Assembly: GCA_017860335.1 (NCBI GenBank)
Contig: JAFNAU010000070.1
Location: forward strand, 1-8,802
DNA from: Bacteroidota bacterium
GTDB lineage: Bacteria > Bacteroidota > Bacteroidia > Bacteroidales > Paludibacteraceae
Direction of reading: 5' to 3'
DNA length: 8,802 nt
Positions within the stretch are counted from its first letter, which is position 1; every line of letters starts with the position of its first letter. The translations under genes and the position numbers were made by a program. The notes beneath the pieces are model-generated. The model saw only the letters and a list, made by a program, of their open reading frames with translations. It searched no databases and was not told the DNA's origin. This document shows, piece after piece, positions 1 through 6,770 of this stretch.

Positions 1-1
1 C

Positions 2-838
2 GAGCCTTTTTTTCCTGACCTGAAACTGGCAATTATCGTAAATCGTTCCTCAGCATCTGCTTCCGAGATTCTCGCAGGAGCCATGCAGGATCTTGACCGT
101 GCTGTGATTATTGGTGAACGCACCTACGGAAAAGGACTTGTTCAGAGCATCAGACCGGTAGGCTACGACGGCCATATTAAAATTACTACAGCAAAATACT
201 ACATACCCAGTGGACGTTGCGTGCAGGCACTTGATTACAGCCACCGCAACGAGGATGGCAGCGTAGGACGAATTCCAGACAGTCTGGTTTCAACCTTCAA
301 AACCAAAAACGGACGTATTGTCCGCGATGGGGGAGGTATTCTGCCCGACACGGTTACTGTTGATTCACGTAAACTGAACATTTCGTATTACCTGCTGATG
401 CAAAATATGTATTTCGATTATGCTACTGAGTACGTACTAAAGCACGAAAAAATAGCACCGGCAGCTACATTCCGCCTTACCGATCAGGAATACAGTGATT
501 TTATGAACTATGTTATTAATGAGAAGAAATTCACCTATACCACTCAGACAGGCAGGTATTACAACCAACTGTTTGAAGTTGCAGGATACGAAGGACTGGA
601 CGAGGAGGCAAAGGCAGAATTCGAAGCACTCAAAGTCAAGCTGGTTCCCGATGTCAGGAAAAACATGGAAAAAAACCGTAAGGACATTGAAGATATGCTG
701 AGCACTGAAATTCTGAAAAGATATTATTTCCAAAAAGGACAGATTGAATACACACTCCGCGATGACCACGAGATCAAACTTGCAGCCGATATTCTCGGCA
801 ATCAGGAGGTGTACACGAAAATCCTGTCCGGTAAATAG
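2..838 (+). CDS. Carboxy-terminal processing protease (peptidase S41), 5' partial
   Basis: The reading frame is open from base 2, so the gene began before the window; 278 C-terminal residues are visible. The start carries the core S41 catalytic motif: NRSSASASEILAGAMQD, with the likely nucleophile Ser at visible residue 19 (codon 56-58) and the general-base Lys at residue 44 in TYGKG (codon 131-133). Their spacing of 25 residues matches the Ser/Lys dyad of plant D1 processing protease. A Gly-rich DGGGILPD segment and a long charged helical C-terminal tail follow, as is usual in Bacteroidetes homologues of roughly 550 residues. The signal peptide and PDZ domain expected in this family would lie upstream and cannot be seen. 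The family cleaves periplasmic proteins near their C-termini. The next gene, nspC, begins 35 bases after the stop with no terminator or clear promoter between, so co-transcription is plausible. The family call is secure; the substrate is unknown. Confidence 0.93.
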   Translation, partial: EPFFPDLKLAIIVNRSSASASEILAGAMQDLDRAVIIGERTYGKGLVQSIRPVGYDGHIKITTAKYYIPSGRCVQALDYSHRNEDGSVGRIPDSLVSTFKTKNGRIVRDGGGILPDTVTVDSRKLNISYYLLMQNMYFDYATEYVLKHEKIAPAATFRLTDQEYSDFMNYVINEKKFTYTTQTGRYYNQLFEVAGYEGLDEEAKAEFEALKVKLVPDVRKNMEKNRKDIEDMLSTEILKRYYFQKGQIEYTLRDDHEIKLAADILGNQEVYTKILSGK

Positions 839-873
839 TAATTTAGTAAATCAAAATCAGTTTTCTGAATAAT

Positions 874-2004
874 ATGAATTATACCGAAATACCTTCACCT
901 TGTTATGTGCTTGATGAGAAAGCCTTCCGGAAAAATCTGGCGCTGATAAGATCGGTAAAAGAACGTGCCGGAGTTGAGATTATTCTTGCCTTTAAAGCAT
1001 TTGCCATGTGGTCGGTTTTCCCCATCGTTCGAGAATATATTCCCTGCTCAACGGCAAGTTCGCTGGCCGAAGCCCGTCTGGCTTTCGAAGAAATGGGAAG
1101 CCCGGCACATACCTACGCGCCGGCTTATTCCGATGCTGAGTTCTCCGAAATAATGAGTTACAGCAGTCACATCACGTTTAATTCATTGACGCAATTTAAT
1201 AACTATTATCCGCAGACCACACAAAAAAACATATCCTGCGGTCTTCGCATCAATCCTGAATTTTCGGACGTGGAAACCGATTTGTACAATCCCTGTGCTC
1301 CCGGTTCGCGTCTGGGTGTGGTGACTTCACTTCTTGGTGATAAATTGCCCCGGGGGATTGAGGGACTACATTTTCACACACTGTGCGAATCCACTTCGTA
1401 CGATCTGGAGAAAACTCTGAACGTAGTGGAAGAAAAATTTGGTAAATATTTTCCGCAGATCAAATGGCTGAATATGGGGGGGGGACACCTGATGACCCGT
1501 GAAGGTTATGATGTGGAACATCTGATCGAAACTCTCCGCAATTTTAAAGAGAAATACCCGCACCTACACATTATACTTGAACCCGGTAGTGCTTTTGCCT
1601 GGAGAACGGGTGTCTTGGTTTCAACGGTACTCGATGTAGTGGAAAACAGAGGAATTAAAACCGCTATGCTCAATGTGTCGTTTGCCTGCCACATGCCCGA
1701 TTGTCTCGAAATGCCCTACAAACCTGCCATTCTAGGTGCCCGCGATGCAGAGCCAGGAAAACCAACGTATCGAATGGGTGGCAACAGCTGCCTGTCGGGC
1801 GATTTCTACGGGTCATGGTCGTTCGATGAGGATTTGAAGCCCGGCGACCGCGTCGTATTTGACGACATGATACATTATACCATGGTGAAAACAACGATGT
1901 TCAACGGAGTAACACACCCTTCTATCGGTATATGGACCGCTGATGATACCTTCAAAATCATCCGAAAATTCGGTTATGAGGATTATAAAAACCGAATGTC
2001 CTGA
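874..2004 (+). CDS. nspC: Carboxynorspermidine/carboxyspermidine decarboxylase
   Basis: This 376-residue protein is a fold-III, alanine-racemase-type PLP decarboxylase of the NspC family. It removes CO2 from carboxyspermidine (or carboxynorspermidine) to give spermidine (or norspermidine) in the cytoplasm. Visible hallmarks are the Schiff-base lysine K41 in ILAFKAFA, the HFHTLCE segment at 166-172, the PLP-phosphate glycine loop GGGH at 202-205, EPGSA at 236-240, the CHMPDCLEMPY block near 272-282, and the active-site cysteine region SCLSGD with C306 and D310. Length is normal for the family. The ATG at 874 gives the expected N-terminus (IPSPCYVLDE). The next gene encodes the dehydrogenase making its substrate, which supports the pathway call. 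It follows the S41 protease gene by 35 bases, so it may share that transcript. An unusual run of nine G residues (1476-1484) encodes the glycine loop. Spermidine is the likelier product in Bacteroidetes, but the sequence does not decide between the two polyamines. Confidence 0.95.
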   Translation: MNYTEIPSPCYVLDEKAFRKNLALIRSVKERAGVEIILAFKAFAMWSVFPIVREYIPCSTASSLAEARLAFEEMGSPAHTYAPAYSDAEFSEIMSYSSHITFNSLTQFNNYYPQTTQKNISCGLRINPEFSDVETDLYNPCAPGSRLGVVTSLLGDKLPRGIEGLHFHTLCESTSYDLEKTLNVVEEKFGKYFPQIKWLNMGGGHLMTREGYDVEHLIETLRNFKEKYPHLHIILEPGSAFAWRTGVLVSTVLDVVENRGIKTAMLNVSFACHMPDCLEMPYKPAILGARDAEPGKPTYRMGGNSCLSGDFYGSWSFDEDLKPGDRVVFDDMIHYTMVKTTMFNGVTHPSIGIWTADDTFKIIRKFGYEDYKNRMS

Positions 2005-2059
2005 TTAAGAAAAGTTTGTAAAGTCAATTAATATTTTTATAAAAACTGAAACAAATTAA

Positions 2060-2091
2060 TTTGCAACGTTTGAGATATTGACGTACTTTTG
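2060..2091 (+). promoter_or_regulatory. Bacteroidetes-type promoter of the carboxyspermidine dehydrogenase gene
   Basis: TTTG at 2060-2063 and TACTTTTG at 2084-2091 match the Bacteroidetes housekeeping sigma consensus (-33 TTTG, -7 TAnnTTTG) with a 20-base spacer. Transcription would start near 2096-2100, leaving a leader of about 75-80 bases before the ATG at 2176. This shows that the dehydrogenase gene can be expressed independently of nspC. It also argues against an upstream TTG start at 2089, which would lie inside the -7 element. Confidence 0.7.
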
Positions 2092-2175
2092 TATCTCAAA
2101 GTTTATTATAACAGAACTTTTTTTTTGACCAACATTAAGAGTGGAATTTTATCTATAAATTTATTACCGAAAAAA

Positions 2176-3378
2176 ATGGGAAAAGTATTGATTATTGGCG
2201 CTGGTGGCGTAGGAACTGTAGTAGTTCATAAAGTGGCTCAAAATGCTGATGTGTTTACAGAAATCATGCTGGCAAGCCGCACCAAATCAAAATGCGATGT
2301 AATTGCTGCCGACGTTAAAAAACGGTACAATGTAAATGTTAAAACAGCTCAGGTCGATGCCGATAGTGTTCCGGAACTGGTAAAACTCTTCAACGAATTC
2401 CAGCCGAAACTGGTTATCAACGTTGCGCTCCCTTATCAGGACCTCACAATTATGGATGCATGTCTGGAAAGCGGAGTGAATTATCTCGATACAGCCAATT
2501 ACGAGCCGAAAGACGAAGCAAAATTTGAATATTCCTGGCAATGGGCTTATCAGGATAAATTTAAAAAGGCAGGTCTGACAGCCATACTCGGATGTGGCTT
2601 CGACCCGGGTGTAACCAGTGTGTTTACCGCTTATGCAGCCAAACATCATTTCGACGAAATTCATTTTCTGGATATCGTTGATTGCAATGCCGGGGATCAC
2701 GGAAAAGCATTTGCTACCAACTTTAATCCCGAAATAAATATCCGCGAGGTAACCCAGAAAGGAAAATATTTTGAAAATGGTAAATGGATAGAAACCGAAC
2801 CTCACCAGATACATAAACCACTCAATTATCCCGAAATAGGAGCGAAAGAATCGTATGTGATTTATCACGAAGAACTTGAGTCACTCGTGAAAAATTTCCC
2901 GACCATCAAACGCGCCCGCTTCTGGATGACATTTGGACAGGAATATCTTACACACTTGCGGGTTATTCAGAACATCGGTATGGCACGTATAGACGAAGTG
3001 GAATATAACGGACAGAAAATTGTTCCGATACAGTTTCTCAAGGCGGTTTTACCCAATCCGGGTGACCTGGGCGAAAACTACAAGGGAAAAACTTCCATCG
3101 GTTGCCGCATCAAAGGTTTTAAAGAAGGAAAAGTAAAAACCTACTATATATACAACAATTGCAGTCACGAAGATGCCTACAAAGAAACCGGCACACAGGC
3201 TGTCAGCTATACTACCGGCGTACCGACAATGATTGGCGCTATGATGTTTATGACAGGCGAATGGAGTAAACCCGGCGTGTTCAATGTTGAACAATTCAAT
3301 CCCGATCCGTTCATGGAGCAACTCAACAAACAGGGTCTTCCCTGGAAAGAGCTTCAGGATGTAGATCTCGAACTCTGA
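2176..3378 (+). CDS. Carboxyspermidine dehydrogenase (saccharopine dehydrogenase-like)
   Basis: This 400-residue protein is of the LYS1/saccharopine dehydrogenase-like superfamily. In the carboxyspermidine pathway such enzymes join putrescine (or diaminopropane) to L-aspartate semialdehyde and reduce the imine with NADPH, giving carboxyspermidine. The N-terminus is a Rossmann nucleotide-binding motif (GAGGVG, residues 8-13), followed by ASRT at 33-36, where R35 could contact the NADPH 2'-phosphate. NVALPY at 82-87 and GCGFDPGVTSVF at 139-150 are typical of the family, as is the conserved C-terminal TTGVPTMIGAMM segment at 346-357. The ATG at 2176 is chosen because the Rossmann strand starts at once (MGKVLIIGAG) and because the promoter lies just upstream. 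Adjacency to nspC, the next enzyme of the pathway, separates this gene from a true lysine-metabolism saccharopine dehydrogenase; that distinction is partly inference from context. It ends 6 bases before a strong hairpin terminator. Confidence 0.92.
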   Translation: MGKVLIIGAGGVGTVVVHKVAQNADVFTEIMLASRTKSKCDVIAADVKKRYNVNVKTAQVDADSVPELVKLFNEFQPKLVINVALPYQDLTIMDACLESGVNYLDTANYEPKDEAKFEYSWQWAYQDKFKKAGLTAILGCGFDPGVTSVFTAYAAKHHFDEIHFLDIVDCNAGDHGKAFATNFNPEINIREVTQKGKYFENGKWIETEPHQIHKPLNYPEIGAKESYVIYHEELESLVKNFPTIKRARFWMTFGQEYLTHLRVIQNIGMARIDEVEYNGQKIVPIQFLKAVLPNPGDLGENYKGKTSIGCRIKGFKEGKVKTYYIYNNCSHEDAYKETGTQAVSYTTGVPTMIGAMMFMTGEWSKPGVFNVEQFNPDPFMEQLNKQGLPWKELQDVDLEL

Positions 3379-3384
3379 CATACG

Positions 3385-3427
3385 AAAAAAAAAGACATTC
3401 AGTGATATGCATGAGTGTCTTTTTTTT
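3385..3427. terminator. Intrinsic, probably bidirectional terminator
   Basis: An A tract followed by GACATTCA (arm 3386-3401) pairs with TGAGTGTC followed by eight T (arm 3412-3427) across a 10-base loop, with one G-U wobble. The tracts let it act on both strands: it would end the + strand dehydrogenase transcript 6 bases after its stop, and the - strand xseA transcript about 200 bases after its stop. Confidence 0.85.
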
Positions 3428-3495
3428 AATTGATATAAGGAAAGTTATAGAACAGGTTCTTGTAGAAACAGGACTTAGACTAATAGACCCCGGAC

Positions 3496-3551
3496 TTTGA
3501 GACATTGAGACATGGTAATTTGGAGACTTGGTGTGCTGGGACTGTTGAGCT
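3496..3551 (+). repeat. Degenerate 8-base periodic repeat, block 1
   Basis: Seven consecutive octamers begin at 3496: TTTGAGAC, ATTGAGAC, ATGGTAAT, TTGGAGAC, TTGGTGTG, CTGGGACT and GTTGAGCT. Position 2 is T and position 4 is G in all seven, and position 3 is T or G. The stretch lies between two convergent genes and encodes no convincing protein. If the shared terminator acts on the - strand, it would be inside the 3' untranslated part of the xseA mRNA. Function is unknown. Confidence 0.6.
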
Positions 3552-3572
3552 AAACCAATAACCAACTACGAA

Positions 3573-3620
3573 TTTTCAAATTTGCACATTTTCAAATTAG
3601 CACATTGGCTCATTAATCAT
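3573..3620 (-). repeat. Degenerate 8-base periodic repeat, block 2 (opposite orientation)
   Basis: On the + strand this reads TTTTCAAA, TTTGCACA, TTTTCAAA, TTAGCACA, TTGGCTCA, TTAATCAT: octamers starting with TT and mostly ending in CA or AA. The first four also form a 16-base tandem duplication with one mismatch (3573-3588 and 3589-3604). On the - strand the units read AATGAGCC, AATGTGCT, AATTTGAA and so on, resembling block 1, so the two blocks are inverted relative to each other. It ends just before the xseA stop codon (3623-3625). Octamer-like intergenic tracts of this style occur in Bacteroidetes as far as I recall; no function is known to me. Confidence 0.6.
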
Positions 3621-3622
3621 TC

Positions 3623-4855
3623 TCAACTCTCTTTTACTTCACTCTCGAATTTTCCATCCGAAAGCCACGTTCTTACACGATCGCCGGGCTTAACATCACT
3701 GACCGAGGTCAGCCTTTTCCCGTTCAGCGTAGTAATACTGTATCCCCGCTCGAATAAAAAAGCCGGAGAATGCACTTCAATCCTGTTTTGTATGAGTTCA
3801 ATCCTGTTTTTTTGATGAAGAATACACTGTTTGATGACAGTTTTCAGGCGCAACAACAGCTGTTCGTTCAGATGTTTTTGTTTCAGTAATCCTGTTGAAG
3901 CTGCCTGTCGGATCTGCATTTTTTTTCGTTCCAGTAGTTGCTCCTCTTCACGCAGGAGCTGACTGATAAAGAACTGGATATCGTTAGCCAGATTGTATAG
4001 TTCATTTTCAGCCTCCTGCATTTTGCCTATCAGAAATTCTGCAGTAGCGGTCGGAGTTTTTACGCTGGTGTGAGCTACCATGTCCAGGATGGAAACATCC
4101 CGCTGATGGCCGATACCAGCAATCACCGGAAGAGGAAATTGCGCACAGTTGAGCGCCAGGTTGTACGAATCGAAACAGGCCAGATCGGTGGTAGCGCCAC
4201 CTCCGCGAATGATTACCACCACATCAAACATCGAAAGGTTTTCATAAATTTTTTCCAGAGCAGCCACAATCGATTTTTCAGCCTGTTCGCCCTGCATAAT
4301 TGCCGGGAAAAGTTTCGGGTAAAAGGCGAATGCGGACGGATGTTTTTTCAACTGGTCGCAAAAATCACCGTAACCGGCTGCTGTAGCCGATGAAATTATG
4401 GCAAGTCGTTGAGGCAGGACAGGGAAAGGCAGCTGTTTGTTCATGTCGGCAATTCCGTCGGCTTCCAGTTGACGGATAATCTGCAATCGGCGCGCAGCCA
4501 GCTCGCCAATGGTAAACGATGGGTCAATATCACGGATATTCAGGCTGAAACCATACAAGCCGCTGAATTCGACAGTAACAGCCACCAGTACATTCAGTCC
4601 GGCTCTCAGGCTTTCTCCCGTGCTGCTTTCGAAGTAAGGTTTCAGCATCCGGTAAACGTTTGCCCAGCAGTTTGCCCGTGTCTTTGCCAGAATATTATCG
4701 GTATCGGCATCTTTTTCGATCAACTCCAGGTAGCAATGTCCGTTGTTTTCGCGCAACTCGCTGATTTCGGCCCGAACCCACAGAACCGTTTCAAAATTGG
4801 CACGGATTACTCCCTGTATGTGACTGGTTAATTCGGAGAGGGTGACTGAATTCAT
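3623..4855 (-). CDS. xseA: Exodeoxyribonuclease VII large subunit
   Basis: This 410-residue protein is the catalytic subunit of exonuclease VII, which degrades single-stranded DNA from both ends to oligonucleotides in repair. An N-terminal OB-fold DNA-binding domain (about 1-105, VTLSELTSHIQGVIRANF then VWVRAEISEL-like strands) is followed by the catalytic domain: ISSATAAGYGDF at 154-165, IIRGGGA at 215-221, and GIGHQRD at 247-253. D164, R217, H250 and D253 line up with the residues reported essential in E. coli XseA (D155, R205, H238, D241); the last three have identical spacing. A long helical stretch (about 280-355) fits the coiled-coil stalk that binds small subunits, and the C-terminal FERGYSITTLNGK segment is typical. 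Its ATG overlaps the upstream protease stop by four bases (ATGA), suggesting translational coupling. The xseB small-subunit gene, commonly adjacent, is not found downstream. Confidence 0.95.
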   Translation of the reverse strand: MNSVTLSELTSHIQGVIRANFETVLWVRAEISELRENNGHCYLELIEKDADTDNILAKTRANCWANVYRMLKPYFESSTGESLRAGLNVLVAVTVEFSGLYGFSLNIRDIDPSFTIGELAARRLQIIRQLEADGIADMNKQLPFPVLPQRLAIISSATAAGYGDFCDQLKKHPSAFAFYPKLFPAIMQGEQAEKSIVAALEKIYENLSMFDVVVIIRGGGATTDLACFDSYNLALNCAQFPLPVIAGIGHQRDVSILDMVAHTSVKTPTATAEFLIGKMQEAENELYNLANDIQFFISQLLREEEQLLERKKMQIRQAASTGLLKQKHLNEQLLLRLKTVIKQCILHQKNRIELIQNRIEVHSPAFLFERGYSITTLNGKRLTSVSDVKPGDRVRTWLSDGKFESEVKES

Positions 4856-6498
4856 CGGATCACAATTTTTGTCCTGAATTTTATTCCGTTTTCCTGAATG
4901 GTGAGCAGATATATGCCATTATTTAACGCGGATATATCATAATCCTCCGACCAGAAGTTGAATTTCGCTTGAAGTACAGTCTGTCCTGACGGCGAATAAA
5001 TGACGAGACGGGCATTACTCATGCTGTTTATATAATCAGGAATTCTGATTTTCAGTTTGTTCTCGGTCGAGTTGACAAGCAGTTTTACACGCAAATCATT
5101 CCTGATATTATCAACAGGAGTATAGTTGATCGCATTGTAAGCTTTTGCAAAATCGGGAATACCATACCCCATCTGAGCAGTGGGTTCGCTGTAGAGGTTT
5201 CCGCTTTCGTTCAAGTGTTTCCGGAGCAATGACAGGGTATGCGAGGGCATTTTTGCTTTGGCTGCCTGCAGATAACAGGCAGTCATTCCGGCTAATATGG
5301 GGCAGGCAAACGAAGTGCCGCTACCGGTTACTACTAAGCTGTCGGCAAAGTAAACCAATGAGGATGAACTACCCATGGCGCACAATTCGGGTTTAATACG
5401 ATTGTCGTAGCTGGGACCGAACGATGAGAAGCTGCTGGGTGATCCGGTTTTTGACACCGAACCTACAGCAATGACACCTTCGGCATCAGCCGGTACCCCA
5501 ATGTAATGCCAGGGTTCATTTCCGTCATTTCCGGCGCTGTTAAGCAATATAATACCTTTATTGAAAGCCATTGTGGCAGCAATACTTGCCCGCGCAGTTT
5601 TTCCATTCATATCCGCATAGGTGTAATTCATTGTGCTGTCGTCGAACTGTGTGTAGCCGAGTGAAGTAGTGGCAAGATCAACCCCGGCGCTGTCGGCATA
5701 TTCAATTCCTGATACCCAAAAATCAGGTTCATAGAGATATTCATCATCAGCAGCCTCAGTACGGATTAGCAGATAGGATGCTTTCGGGGCTGTTCCGAGG
5801 TATTTACCGGGAATATTGCCTGTCATGGATGAAAGTACATACGCCCCATGAGCATCTTCCGAAAAAATATCGGATGCCGGATTGACAAAGTCTTTTGTAC
5901 CCAGCAACCGGTTTTCCAGACGCAGACTGTCGAAGGCAGGATTTTGGTCCACATTCAGGAAACCTGCATCGAGCACAGCGATATGTATATTTTCACCCCG
6001 GAAACCATGATCGTGCAGGGTACTGCCATTCAACTGGTTAATTTGCGTGGCAGCCGCGCCATAATCAAAATTCATGGCCTTATTTCTTTTCCTGATTATG
6101 CCTGCGGCTTTATTCTCTTCGGTAATGCCGGTGTATTGCACGTATTTTACAAAGGGCAATGTCCTGAGCTGCGAAATAACGCTGGTGTCAGGTACGAGTA
6201 CCGTCAATCCGTTAAGCCATTTGGAGCGGCAGTGAATATGTATTCCCAGATTGGTTATTTGCGATTGGTAGGCCGGACTTACAGGCAAATCGGTACTGTC
6301 AACCGGGATAAAATAATAGGCACGCCGGTCAATGGCGCGCTTCGATAAATACGCCGACGGATTGGTGAGTGAGTAGGGGGAATTTTTCTTATCTTTCAGC
6401 TGTATATAAAAATAGTAAGCTGTAGCATTGACTGTAGCCGGACAAAGAAATGCTATCAATAAAAACGCTGGTAACAGAAATCGGGTATATTTTATCAT
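4852..6498 (-). CDS. Secreted subtilisin-like serine protease (S8) with T9SS sorting domain
   Basis: From the ATG at 6498 this is a 548-residue exported protease. Residues 1-25 form a signal peptide: a charged start (MIKYTR), a hydrophobic core, and likely cleavage after VNA. A region of about 30-125 resembles the propeptide-like N-terminus of Bacteroidetes S8 proteases. The subtilase triad is complete: D177 in AVLDAGF, H217 in EDAHGAY, S396 in GSGTSFACP, with oxyanion Asn N324 in SAGNDG. The last 80 or so residues, with LVIYSPSGQTVLQA, DISALNNGIYLLTIQ and a basic KIVIR end, match a type A T9SS C-terminal sorting domain, so the protein should cross the outer membrane through T9SS. A start at 6576 would add 26 residues ahead of the signal peptide and is disfavoured. 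Its stop overlaps xseA by four bases; a link between an exported protease and a DNA-repair nuclease is not obvious and may be only transcriptional. Confidence 0.93.
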   Translation of the reverse strand: MIKYTRFLLPAFLLIAFLCPATVNATAYYFYIQLKDKKNSPYSLTNPSAYLSKRAIDRRAYYFIPVDSTDLPVSPAYQSQITNLGIHIHCRSKWLNGLTVLVPDTSVISQLRTLPFVKYVQYTGITEENKAAGIIRKRNKAMNFDYGAAATQINQLNGSTLHDHGFRGENIHIAVLDAGFLNVDQNPAFDSLRLENRLLGTKDFVNPASDIFSEDAHGAYVLSSMTGNIPGKYLGTAPKASYLLIRTEAADDEYLYEPDFWVSGIEYADSAGVDLATTSLGYTQFDDSTMNYTYADMNGKTARASIAATMAFNKGIILLNSAGNDGNEPWHYIGVPADAEGVIAVGSVSKTGSPSSFSSFGPSYDNRIKPELCAMGSSSSLVYFADSLVVTGSGTSFACPILAGMTACYLQAAKAKMPSHTLSLLRKHLNESGNLYSEPTAQMGYGIPDFAKAYNAINYTPVDNIRNDLRVKLLVNSTENKLKIRIPDYINSMSNARLVIYSPSGQTVLQAKFNFWSEDYDISALNNGIYLLTIQENGIKFRTKIVIR

Positions 6499-6542
6499 AT
6501 TCCTAAGATTAAAGTTAAAAGAACTTTGCCGCAAACAATTTA

Positions 6543-6550
6543 CAAAAATA
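6543..6550 (-). promoter_or_regulatory. Possible -7 promoter element for the S8 protease-xseA unit
   Basis: On the - strand this reads TATTTTTG, a match to the Bacteroidetes -7 consensus TAnnTTTG. Transcription would start about 35-40 bases before the protease ATG at 6498. No TTTG is present at the matching -33 distance, so the assignment is weak. The terminator at 6660-6693 separates this unit from the upstream ROK gene, so some promoter in 6499-6659 is required. Confidence 0.35.
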
Positions 6551-6659
6551 AGCAATTTTGATGAACGAATTGTCATGTTCTTTTTAATAAAAATTTCAAC
6601 AAATCAATTTGTACAATTAACATCACCGGATATACTGCAAACTGGATAGTTTCCACTAA

Positions 6660-6693
6660 ACAAAAAAAACCACGAATTCGTGGTTTTTTTTGT
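6660..6693. terminator. Intrinsic bidirectional terminator (34-bp perfect palindrome)
   Basis: The palindrome is centred between 6676 and 6677. Each arm carries eight A (or T) and the GC-richer core CCACG/CGTGG around an AATT loop. On the - strand it would end the ROK transcript about 78 bases after its stop, before the protease promoter region. The T tract exists on both strands, so it would also stop any + strand read-through. Confidence 0.88.
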
Positions 6694-6733
6694 AAGCAAT
6701 AGTAAACTTTCATAATTGACATAATTTAAAGAA

Positions 6734-6747
6734 ACTGATCGGTCAGT
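6734..6747. repeat. Small inverted repeat in the ROK 3' region
   Basis: ACTGA and TCAGT flank a TCGG centre, giving a five-pair hairpin 24 bases past the ROK stop codon. It has no T tract, so it is unlikely to be a terminator by itself; it may be an mRNA-stabilising hairpin or chance. Confidence 0.3.
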
Positions 6748-6770
6748 GAAAATCGTTAATTGGTAAGTAT

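Noticed and set aside
2089..2175. A TTG start that would lengthen the dehydrogenase by 29 residues
   Set aside because: It lies within the -7 promoter element, and the extension precedes a Rossmann motif that normally begins at the N-terminus; the ATG at 2176 fits better.
2287..2868. A 193-codon - strand ORF inside the dehydrogenase gene
   Set aside because: It is antisense to a confidently identified gene, rich in Cys, Phe and Ile as expected of a frame shadow, and matches no family I recognise.
3323..3565. An 80-codon - strand ORF after xseA, considered as xseB
   Set aside because: Its composition is rich in Ser and Pro with no helical coiled-coil character of XseB, and it runs through the terminator hairpin and into the opposite gene.
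3496..3620. The periodic intergenic tract as a CRISPR array
   Set aside because: Units are only 8 bases and degenerate, with no conserved 25-40 base repeats separated by unique spacers.
6499..6576. Upstream ATG at 6576 adding 26 residues to the S8 protease
   Set aside because: It would place a polar stretch before a clear signal peptide starting at the ATG at 6498, and would start upstream of the candidate -7 element.
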